Made by a program: the position numbers and the translations under genes. This document shows positions 1-6,739 of a DNA stretch of 32,038 nucleotides, piece after piece. A model generated the notes under the pieces. It did not search any database and was not told the DNA's origin. It saw nothing but the letters and a program-made list of their open reading frames with translations. The stretch spans positions 1-32,038 of the forward strand of contig CALXMV010000027.1 in NCBI GenBank assembly GCA_944389565.1, in the 5' to 3' direction. Position 1 is the stretch's first letter, and each line of letters starts with the position of its first letter. The DNA comes from an uncultured Kiritimatiellota bacterium (GTDB lineage: Bacteria; Verrucomicrobiota; Kiritimatiellia; RFP12; DVOR01).

Positions 1-10
1 GTCGTCTTCA
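1..10 (-). CDS. possible 5' end of a divergent gene cut by the window edge
   Basis: Read on the minus strand, an ATG at 10-8 is preceded by a purine-rich GAGGGGA that could be a ribosome binding site, and by TATGGT at 28-23 that could be a -10 box. Only three codons (Met-Lys-Thr) plus one base are in the window, so the product cannot be named. The call rests only on the start signals and on the absence of any other gene before 269. Confidence 0.22.
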
Positions 11-91
11 TGTCCCCTCTTTACCATACTTTCCCCCGCGCTTCCACTCCGACCCACTAAAAACTCTGAAGAGCCAGCTTGCGAAGACCGA

Positions 92-170
92 CCCCTTGGG
101 GTTTCGGGCCGGCCCCTAGGAGGGTTGCCCCCAGACCCTCCCGACTTTGGGGTCAGACCCTTTAGGGTCT
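92..170. repeat. cluster of small palindromes upstream of gspK
   Basis: Short inverted repeats follow one another: CCCCTTGGGG at 92-101, GGGCCGGCCC at 106-115, the hairpin-forming repeat at 125-152, and AGACCCTTTAGGGTCT at 155-170 (6-bp stem, TTTA loop). No coding potential is apparent. The region lies between the left edge and the gspK promoter and could be a REP-like element or the end of an upstream transcript. None of the hairpins is followed by a convincing T-run on either strand. Confidence 0.5.
125..152 (+). repeat. 28-nt dispersed repeat, copy 1
   Basis: It begins TTGCCCCCAGACCC and ends CCCGACTTTGGGG. The same 28 nt recur at 28021-28048 with one difference (G against A at the tenth base). 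The outer parts can pair: CCCCAGA with TTTGGGG, with one G-T wobble here and a perfect 7-bp match in the other copy. Both copies are upstream of a plus-strand gene start, about 100 nt before its extended -10 box. The function is unknown. Confidence 0.7.
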
Positions 171-230
171 CGCAGGAAAGGGGGCCGGAGGGGCGTCAAG
201 ACGCACGCGTCGGCAAACTTCCAAAAAACG

Positions 231-258
231 TTCACGGGGGGTGATTTTTTGCTATCAT
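231..258 (+). promoter_or_regulatory. promoter of the gspK-L-M-D operon
   Basis: An extended -10, TGC-TATCAT at 250-258, sits after a T-run. A weak -35-like TTCACG at 231-236 lies 16 nt upstream. Only 10 nt separate the -10 from the gspK ATG at 269, so transcription would start about 4 nt before the ATG. No Shine-Dalgarno is present between them. Confidence 0.6.
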
Positions 259-268
259 TTCACGAACG

Positions 269-1528
269 ATGAAACGAGGAGACCAGAGAGACCCGCGCGG
301 GGGCTTTGCGCTGATCGCGGTGATTTGGACGATCGCGGTGCTGAGCCTGATCGTCTGCTCCTTCTCGTTGGACGCGTACATGGAGGGGAAGGCGGCGACG
401 TACGTGCGCAACCGCAACCAGGCGACGGCGCTGATGGAATCCGGCCTGACGCTGGCGGAGCTGCTGATGGAGCGCCAGGAGCAGGTGACGGGCGAGGAGA
501 CGGAGGAGGAGGTGGCGAAGGACCGGTGGATCGCGCCGGCCATCCGTCTGCAGCGCGGCCAGCGGGTGGAGGTGTCGCAACGGCTTTTCCGCGACGAGGA
601 CGGGCATCTGCAGTTCGAGACGGCCGACGTGACCGCGACGACGAACGCGGTGCCGGACGCGGAGATCTTCGTGGCCATCGAGCCCGAGCCGGCGCGCTGG
701 AACATCAACAAACTCACGCGCGCGGGGCTCGGCGACAACGCGGACCTGGTGTGGGAGCGGATCCTGACCTTGGCCGGCGTGCCCGTCGAGGACCAGGGCG
801 AGCTGGTGGATTCCTTTTACGATTGGGTGGACGAGGACAGCATCGCCATCTCCTCCGAGGGTGCCGAGAGCGATTATTACGAGATGCTCGACCCGCCCTA
901 CGCCTGCAAGAACGGCCCCTTGGACACGGTGGGCGAGCTGGCCTACATCAAAGGGTTCAGCCGGAATGGCGGCGTGCTCCTCAAGGGGGGCGTCTGGAAC
1001 CCCGACGCCGACCCGGAGCGCCAGATCGCCGTGCAGGGCATCGCGCACCTTTTCACCACTTACGGCGAGGGCAAGATCAACGTCAACGCCGCCCCGCGCG
1101 AGGTGCTCCTGACCGTCCCCTGCCTGGAGGATTCCGACGGCCTGATCGTGGACACCATCCTGGAGGAACGCGAGGGCCTCAACGCCGACAGCGCCGACGC
1201 CTCGCACCGCGTGCGCCAGGAGAGCCGCGGGAGCGCCGCCAGCCTCGGCGCCGCCGCCATCAAGGATTACCATTTCACCGACCTCTCCGACTTCACGGCG
1301 CGTATCCCCGGCCTGTCCCAGGAGGACGTGAGCATCTACCTGACCGTCGATTGCGACATCTACAAGGTGGAGCTGGAGGGGCGCGTGGGGCGCGTGCGGC
1401 GGCGCGCCACGGCCGTCGTCCAGCGCGGCTCCTCCGGCGGCAAGTCCTCCTCCGGCAGCGCCACCTCCGCCTCCGGGGGCACCTCCGCCTCCGACCTCGT
1501 CATCTTGCGTTGGCAAGAGGAAACCTAA
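269..1528 (+). CDS. gspK: type II secretion minor pseudopilin GspK-like
   Basis: This 419-residue protein has the N-terminus of a GspK minor pseudopilin. A short charged leader ends in Gly-Gly12, followed by Phe13 and a hydrophobic helix (FALIAVIWTIAVLSLIV). As is usual for GspK, there is no Glu at position 5 of the mature protein. GspK caps the pseudopilus tip in the periplasm after cleavage by prepilin peptidase. The middle has the helix-hairpin type pattern of the family, including a segment on Asn-Ile-Asn-Lys-Leu near residue 147. The C-terminus ends in a Ser/Gly/Ala-rich stretch of about 30 residues that looks disordered. It is the first gene of an operon with gspL, gspM and gspD. The start at 269 is chosen for the prepilin leader and the promoter 10 nt upstream. 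Family assignment is from motif and context, and the family is divergent in sequence. Confidence 0.87.
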   Translation: MKRGDQRDPRGGFALIAVIWTIAVLSLIVCSFSLDAYMEGKAATYVRNRNQATALMESGLTLAELLMERQEQVTGEETEEEVAKDRWIAPAIRLQRGQRVEVSQRLFRDEDGHLQFETADVTATTNAVPDAEIFVAIEPEPARWNINKLTRAGLGDNADLVWERILTLAGVPVEDQGELVDSFYDWVDEDSIAISSEGAESDYYEMLDPPYACKNGPLDTVGELAYIKGFSRNGGVLLKGGVWNPDADPERQIAVQGIAHLFTTYGEGKINVNAAPREVLLTVPCLEDSDGLIVDTILEEREGLNADSADASHRVRQESRGSAASLGAAAIKDYHFTDLSDFTARIPGLSQEDVSIYLTVDCDIYKVELEGRVGRVRRRATAVVQRGSSGGKSSSGSATSASGGTSASDLVILRWQEET

Positions 1529-1549
1529 GCGCATGGGAACTCATCGCAC

Positions 1550-2773
1550 ATGGGCCTGACCAAACGAAACAGATCCAAAAACCTGCCGGAGCGCCTCCCC
1601 TGCGTGCCGACCTTCGACACGGTCTGCGCGCTTCGGACGTTGCCCCCCGAGGCGGAGGAGACCCTCGCCGACGCCGTGCGTCTGGAGGCCGAGGCGATCT
1701 CGCCCTTCGAGGAGGGCGCCTACACCTTTTCCTACGAGGTCATCCGCCGCCGCGCGGAGGGCATCGACGTCCTGGTGGCGGCCGCCTCCGACGCGGTGCT
1801 CGACGGCCATGGCCATGACCTCCTGCGCGAGGCCGGGCTTCTGGGCGCGCTCCGGCTCGACCTTTCCGCCCTGGCCTGGGCGCGGGCGCTGACCGAGCGC
1901 CGCCCCGACCTGCGCCAAGGGCTCCGCCCCGTGCTCGTGCGCGCCCCCGGCGAACAGCTGCTCCTTGCCCTTTCCGACGGCGTGCCCGTGGCCGTGCGCG
2001 GTTTCGCGCCCGACGTGCCCGACACGCTCCTCGCCCGCGAGGCGACGATGCTCCTGGCGCGGCTCGGCATGGAATCGGGGATGGGCGAGCTCGGCGCGGG
2101 GCTCTGCCTCGCCGAGACGCCCGAGGCTGCCGCGCCGTTGCGCGACGCGCTCGGGCAGGACCCGGAGTTCGCTCCGCTCGGCGCGGAGGAGGCCGAGGCC
2201 GCGCTTCAGCGTGGGCTGCGCCTACGCGCGGAGGAGGCCGGGGCGACCTTTGACCTCACCCCGCAGGCCTGGCGCGACGAGGCGCACGCCGCCCGCCAGA
2301 AAACGGCGCTCGTCGTGGGGGGATCCGTCCTCGGCGCGGCTTGGCTGATCTGCGCGCTGACGCTCTTCCTCCTGCCGCGGATCTACGGCAAGCTGGCGGC
2401 GGACGTCACCGCGGAGCTGAACGCCCAGCGCGCGGCCTACGAGGAGGTCCTGGCGTTGCGTGAGCGCGTCACGCTCATCGAGCGTTATCAAGACCGCAGC
2501 CATTCGGCGCTGGAGATGCTCCGCCTGCTCTGCGAGGACAAGGCCGAGAACGTCGTCTTCCTCTCGCTCACCTACCGCCAGAAGCAGGAGGTGCGCGTGA
2601 CCGGCCTGGCCGACGACACCTCGGATGTCTACCGCCTCAAGGACGAGCTGCAGAAGGACCCGCGCATCGCGACGGTGAACATCAACCGTCTGACGCAGGA
2701 CGCGAAGACGCGTCGCCAGCGGTTCGACATCGAGATTCTTTTCCCCACCCAGTCGGAGGGCTCGGAATCATGA
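1550..2773 (+). CDS. gspL: type II secretion inner-membrane assembly protein, GspL/PilM-PilN-like
   Basis: 407 residues. The first about 245 residues look like a cytoplasmic actin-like (PilM/GspL) domain without strong motifs. One transmembrane helix follows at about 252-274 (ALVVGGSVLGAAWLICALTL), then a coiled segment and a periplasmic ferredoxin-like domain at about 315-405 of the PilN/GspL type. In the known system GspL links the cytoplasmic ATPase GspE to the periplasmic pseudopilus through GspM. It lies 21 nt after gspK and overlaps gspM by 4 nt (ATGA at 2770-2773). There is no obvious Shine-Dalgarno before 1550. No partner ATPase or GspF/GspG gene is in the window. Naming relies on topology and gene order more than on residue identity. 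Confidence 0.8.
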   Translation: MGLTKRNRSKNLPERLPCVPTFDTVCALRTLPPEAEETLADAVRLEAEAISPFEEGAYTFSYEVIRRRAEGIDVLVAAASDAVLDGHGHDLLREAGLLGALRLDLSALAWARALTERRPDLRQGLRPVLVRAPGEQLLLALSDGVPVAVRGFAPDVPDTLLAREATMLLARLGMESGMGELGAGLCLAETPEAAAPLRDALGQDPEFAPLGAEEAEAALQRGLRLRAEEAGATFDLTPQAWRDEAHAARQKTALVVGGSVLGAAWLICALTLFLLPRIYGKLAADVTAELNAQRAAYEEVLALRERVTLIERYQDRSHSALEMLRLLCEDKAENVVFLSLTYRQKQEVRVTGLADDTSDVYRLKDELQKDPRIATVNINRLTQDAKTRRQRFDIEILFPTQSEGSES

Positions 2774-3312
2774 GCGCGCTTTCGCAAAAGGATCAGAAAC
2801 TGCTCGGCGTTTTCGTCGTGGTGGTGCTTCTGGGCGTGCTGGGGCTGTGGTTCCCGAAGGCCAAGCTGGCCTGGGAGACCCAGCGCGACCTGTGGCGCAA
2901 CCAGCAGACGCGCCTGGGGCGCGAACGCGCCATCATCGCCCTGCGCCCCGAGATCCAGGCGCGTTACGACGCGCTCAGCGCCGCGATGCCCACCTTCCCC
3001 GAGGGCCGCTCCGTCGACACCCACTGGCTTCCGATCATGGACAACACCGCCCGCGCCAACGACCTCAACATCGCCCAACGCTCCATCGGCGGCGAGGAGG
3101 TTTTGGGCGACGTCACCGAGCTTACCCTCGAATGCCGCGATTGGTCCGGCCGCCTCGACGCCCTCGTCTGGTTCCTCTATGACATCGAGACCCGTGACGA
3201 CGCGATGATGGACATCCGCGCCCTCACCGTCCGCCCCAGCACCAAGAACCCGGGCCTCCTCCAAGGCACCTTCACCCTCAACTGCGCCTATATGCGCCAG
3301 CCCGCAGAATAA
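2770..3312 (+). CDS. gspM: type II secretion protein GspM/PilO-like
   Basis: 180 residues: a short cytoplasmic tail, one transmembrane helix at about 12-27 (LLGVFVVVVLLGVLGLW), a coiled-coil stretch to about residue 75, and a compact alpha/beta periplasmic domain. This is the architecture of GspM and PilO, which dimerise with GspL/PilN and form the inner-membrane platform. Its start codon overlaps the stop of gspL, suggesting translational coupling, and the secretin begins 9 nt after its stop. Sequence similarity within this family is weak, so the name is based on topology, size and position between GspL-like and secretin genes. Confidence 0.78.
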   Translation: MSALSQKDQKLLGVFVVVVLLGVLGLWFPKAKLAWETQRDLWRNQQTRLGRERAIIALRPEIQARYDALSAAMPTFPEGRSVDTHWLPIMDNTARANDLNIAQRSIGGEEVLGDVTELTLECRDWSGRLDALVWFLYDIETRDDAMMDIRALTVRPSTKNPGLLQGTFTLNCAYMRQPAE

Positions 3313-3321
3313 GGATTTCCC

Positions 3322-6210
3322 ATGCGCACCCGTCCCCTCGTCCTGCTCTTGCCCCTGTTGCTCGCGGCGGCCGCGCTCCCCGCGCAGACGGTTCGCCGCG
3401 CGCCCTCCATCACCGGCAACCGCGCCGTCGCGCCCGCCGCGCGCCCCACCGCCACCCAGCAGCGCCAGGCTGCCGCGCAGGCCGCCGCCGCGCAGGCCGC
3501 CACCTCCTCCACCGAGGTCGCCAAGCAGCTCGCCACCGCCGAGCGTGGCAAGGGCGGGCGCCCGAAACTGAAGTTCGACAACGCCCCCGCCGAGCTTTTC
3601 CTCCAGATCTACTCCCAGGTCACCCACCGCACCCTCCTCACCTCGCCCGACGTGCCCAAGGTCACCATGTCCCTGCGCTCCACCGACGAGGACAACTGGT
3701 CCGATGCCGAGTACCTCCAGGCCATCGAGCAGCAACTCCAGCTCAACGGCATCGGCCTCATCCCCGTGGGCGAGCGGTTCGTCCTGGTCGTGCCCTTCAA
3801 GACCATCGGCCAACAGGGCATCAAGACCTTCCTGGAGTTGCCCGAGGGCGGCCGGCATCCCGAGCAAGGCCAGCTCGTCCGCCAGATCCTCACCCCCAAG
3901 AACATCTCCGCCGAGGAGGCCCAGAAGGCCATTGAGGGCTTCAAGCGGCCCGACGGCACCATCCAGTATCTCGAACGCACCAATTCCCTCCTCGTCACCG
4001 ACACGCAGGAGAACGTCAACCGCATGATCGAGATCCTCGAGTTCATCGACAAGCCCATGCCCGTCCTCGAGGAGGTCAACGTCTACGCCATCAAGCACGC
4101 CAAGGCCGAGGACATCAAGAAGGCGCTCGAGGAGTTCGTCGCCGCCTCGCAGGAGACCGAGCAGACCACCCGCCGCTCCGTCGCCGCGCCCCGCGTCGGC
4201 AACTCCATCGGCGGCGGGATGCGCCAAGGCACCTCCATCACCCGCACCCTCCCCGGCGTCACCCGCCCCCAACCCCAGGCCCCCCTCCCCGCCGAGACCG
4301 CCGACGCCCTCGTCTCCGACGCCGACCGCGGCATGATCCGCGGCAAGGTCCAGATCATGGCCGACGAACGCTCCAACCAGCTCATCATCGTCACCCGCCC
4401 CTCCAACATGGAGTTCTTCGAGCGCATCATCAAGGTCCTCGACGTCGAGACCGCCCCCGAGATCGCCGTCGAGGTCATCCGCCTCAAATACGCCCAGGCC
4501 GAGACCGAGGACTCCGACAAGGGCGTCGCCGACCTCCTCAACGAGCTCATCGACACCTCCTCCTCCCGAAACAACGACAACAACAATAACAACAACCGCA
4601 ACAACTACCGCGGCGGCAACCGCAACCTCACCCGACAGGCCCAGCAGGTCCAGAACAGCCTCCCCTCCGAGACCAAGTCCCGCATGGGCGAGCTCAAAAA
4701 GGAAAACATCAAGATCCTGGCGGACTCCCGCATCAACGCCGTCATGGTCATGGCCTCCCCCTCCGACATGGCCGCCATCAAGGAAATCATCGCCGCCATG
4801 GACGTCCCCGTCGCCCAGGTCCTCATCGAGACCGTCGTCCTCAATGTTAGCTTGGGCGATGAATTATCGACCGGCATTCAGTGGGTTAAGCGCGTGGGTT
4901 CAGGTTCGCGTTACCGCGACTCCTTCGGTGGTGGTGGCATTCGGCCAGATGATGGAGCCTCCCCTGGAAACCTTTTCGATGAATCAACCTCTGAATCCAA
5001 AACAGAGAATGATGATGATGAAGGCGCGACCGAGACCGTGACTAAAACCGTGCGAAATATCGCAGAGAATATCGGTGCTATCTCTGGCGGTGCGCAATAT
5101 TATGGGACTATCAATAAGTTGAACCTTGATTTTCTCATTCGTGCTGCGTCTAGCGACAGTCGTACGAAGATTCTGACCTCGCCCGTGCTCATGACGCAGG
5201 ACAACAAGGAGGCCACGCTTGAAAACACCGAGTTGGCCTATCTCTACAACGGCATGAAATACATGGGCTATTCCGGCAACTATAGTTCCGGGTATCAGCC
5301 CGACATCTCCCAGGAGGAGATTGGCCTCACCATCACCGTCACGCCGCGCATCAACCCCGATGGCACCGTGGTGCTCGACTTTGAGGAAACCTTCCAGAAC
5401 CTTGGCAATCCTCAAGAAGTTCCAGGTTCGGGAATCGATGGTTCTTCTTCGCGTTGGCCGTCCCCTGTTACACGTAAGATTTCTGGTTCTGTGGCAGTGG
5501 ATAACGGACAAACAGTTGTTATCGGAGGTTTGGTTCGTCAAACCAAAACAGAAACTGAGTCTGGCATTCCAATTCTGAAGGATATCCCTTGGATCGGCAA
5601 GTATCTATTTGGATATACAGATTATTCTGATGACCGTGATGAGCTTCTTGTCTTCCTCACCCCATACGTCTTTAAGAACTCTGAAGAGGCTCAGGCTGAG
5701 GCGAAGCGTCGCAAGGATTATCTCGATGCAGCTGGCGTTTGGAACAAGGGCTGGTCGAACTCTTCCATCGCCGACGTGATGGACGAGAAGGAGATGCTCC
5801 GCCGCGAGAAGCTCCGCCGCGCCTACGAGGACGAGCAGTTCGAGGCCAGCCGCGAGCGGATCAAGGCGCGGCGGGAGCACGACCGCAAGATGCTCGATCT
5901 GCTCGAGGACTCCATCCGCATCAAGAGCGAGGAGCTTGAGGATGAGCGTGAGGATCTCACGCCCGCCGAGATCAAGGACCGCGAGCGCGAGATCGCGAAC
6001 GAGCGCGCCATGCGGCGGGCGCTCGTCGAGGAGATCGCCACCGACGAGGCCGCCGCCCGCGCCCAGCCGACCGAGACCATCCAGGCCGCCCCCGCCCAAG
6101 CCCCCGCGGCCCCGGCCACGCCCCCTTCGCAGAAACAACCCCAAGAGCAGCCCGCCCCGCTCCTCCGCCCCATCGCGGCCGAGGAGGCGCTGCAGGAGAG
6201 CGCACGATGA
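3322..6210 (+). CDS. gspD: outer-membrane secretin GspD/PilQ family
   Basis: 962 residues, forming the outer-membrane channel. In order: signal peptide 1-22; Ala/Gln-rich linker; N0-like domain about 82-160; N1 about 182-248; N2 about 252-375; N3 about 377-493, interrupted by an Asn-rich loop near residues 413-435; secretin core about 495-787, with the family signature VDNGQTVVIGGL, the segment LKDIPWIGKYLFG, and the ending ELLVFLTPYVF. A Shine-Dalgarno AAGGA lies just before the ATG. Two oddities. The C-terminus continues for about 175 residues as a highly charged probable coiled coil followed by a Pro/Ala/Gln-rich tail. The core-encoding DNA also has sharply lower GC in patches (about 4846-5170 and 5380-5750): 49 of 120 bases are G or C at 5521-5640, against 39 of 60 at 5761-5820. 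The reading frame is intact throughout. Confidence 0.94.
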   Translation: MRTRPLVLLLPLLLAAAALPAQTVRRAPSITGNRAVAPAARPTATQQRQAAAQAAAAQAATSSTEVAKQLATAERGKGGRPKLKFDNAPAELFLQIYSQVTHRTLLTSPDVPKVTMSLRSTDEDNWSDAEYLQAIEQQLQLNGIGLIPVGERFVLVVPFKTIGQQGIKTFLELPEGGRHPEQGQLVRQILTPKNISAEEAQKAIEGFKRPDGTIQYLERTNSLLVTDTQENVNRMIEILEFIDKPMPVLEEVNVYAIKHAKAEDIKKALEEFVAASQETEQTTRRSVAAPRVGNSIGGGMRQGTSITRTLPGVTRPQPQAPLPAETADALVSDADRGMIRGKVQIMADERSNQLIIVTRPSNMEFFERIIKVLDVETAPEIAVEVIRLKYAQAETEDSDKGVADLLNELIDTSSSRNNDNNNNNNRNNYRGGNRNLTRQAQQVQNSLPSETKSRMGELKKENIKILADSRINAVMVMASPSDMAAIKEIIAAMDVPVAQVLIETVVLNVSLGDELSTGIQWVKRVGSGSRYRDSFGGGGIRPDDGASPGNLFDESTSESKTENDDDEGATETVTKTVRNIAENIGAISGGAQYYGTINKLNLDFLIRAASSDSRTKILTSPVLMTQDNKEATLENTELAYLYNGMKYMGYSGNYSSGYQPDISQEEIGLTITVTPRINPDGTVVLDFEETFQNLGNPQEVPGSGIDGSSSRWPSPVTRKISGSVAVDNGQTVVIGGLVRQTKTETESGIPILKDIPWIGKYLFGYTDYSDDRDELLVFLTPYVFKNSEEAQAEAKRRKDYLDAAGVWNKGWSNSSIADVMDEKEMLRREKLRRAYEDEQFEASRERIKARREHDRKMLDLLEDSIRIKSEELEDEREDLTPAEIKDREREIANERAMRRALVEEIATDEAAARAQPTETIQAAPAQAPAAPATPPSQKQPQEQPAPLLRPIAAEEALQESAR

Positions 6211-6680
6211 GTACCCTCAATCTCACCCCCGAACAGATCGACCAAGTCCGCGCCTGGCTCGCCGATGGCGCGTCGCTGGGCGATGTGCAGAACAACATCC
6301 GCACGACCTTCGGGCTCCATCCCACCTTCTTCGACGTGCGGATGCTCGTGATGGATATCGGCGCGCAGGTGAAGGACAAGGAGGCGCAGGTCGACGCCGA
6401 CGACGTCACCAAGGCCAAGCTCCCGCCCAAGCCCGGCGAGGAGGCCGCGCCCGCCGCCCCTGGCGCCGTCAGCGTCACCGTGGACACCATCCAGGCCATC
6501 CCCGGCGCGCTCGTCTCCGGTTCCGTCGTCTTCTCCGACGGCGAGAAGGCGCGCTGGTTCTTCGACCAGATGGGGCGCTTCGGCTTCGAGCCAGAGCTTC
6601 CCGGCTACCAGCCCTCCGCCGAGGACTCCCGCGCCTTCCAGACCCAGCTCCAGACCGCACTCTCCCAGCGCGGCTACTGA
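6207..6680 (+). CDS. small protein of unknown function at the end of the secretin operon
   Basis: 157 residues, start overlapping the secretin stop (ATGA at 6207-6210), so probably translationally coupled. The N-terminal about 55 residues look like a small helical domain (LTPEQIDQVRAWLADGASLG). A Pro/Ala/Glu-rich linker follows (about 72-92), then a C-terminal domain of about 65 residues beginning SVTVDTIQAIPGALVSGSV. It has no signal peptide or membrane helix, so it is probably cytoplasmic. I do not recognise a named family. The two-domain layout and tight coupling to the secretin suggest a role with the secretion/pseudopilus apparatus, for example regulation or binding of an assembly factor. 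That is inference only. Confidence 0.8.
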   Translation: MSTLNLTPEQIDQVRAWLADGASLGDVQNNIRTTFGLHPTFFDVRMLVMDIGAQVKDKEAQVDADDVTKAKLPPKPGEEAAPAAPGAVSVTVDTIQAIPGALVSGSVVFSDGEKARWFFDQMGRFGFEPELPGYQPSAEDSRAFQTQLQTALSQRGY

Positions 6681-6714
6681 GGAAACGCGGTTTGCGCGGA
6701 TCGATGGCGTTTTT

Positions 6715-6739
6715 CGGCGTGCTCGCGCACGCCGTTTTT
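6715..6739 (+). terminator. intrinsic terminator of the gspK-D operon
   Basis: A perfect 8-bp stem CGGCGTGC / GCACGCCG with a TCGC loop (6715-6734) is followed by five Ts (6735-6739). It lies 34 nt after the stop of the last gene of the operon. The next in-frame ATG, at 6740, directly abuts the T-run. This argues that the following transporter gene does not start at the earlier ATG at 6704, which would put the terminator inside its coding sequence. Confidence 0.72.

Noticed and set aside
2629..4272. A 547-codon minus-strand open frame opposite gspM and the start of gspD
   Set aside because: It is a mirror of GC-rich coding sequence and is Gly/Leu/Asp-rich without motifs. The opposite strand codes for the secretin.
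4561..4626. Asn-codon-rich stretch in gspD as a phase-variable repeat
   Set aside because: The codons are a mixture of AAC, AAT and GAC without a long perfect unit, so slippage seems unlikely. It is more simply a flexible loop within N3.
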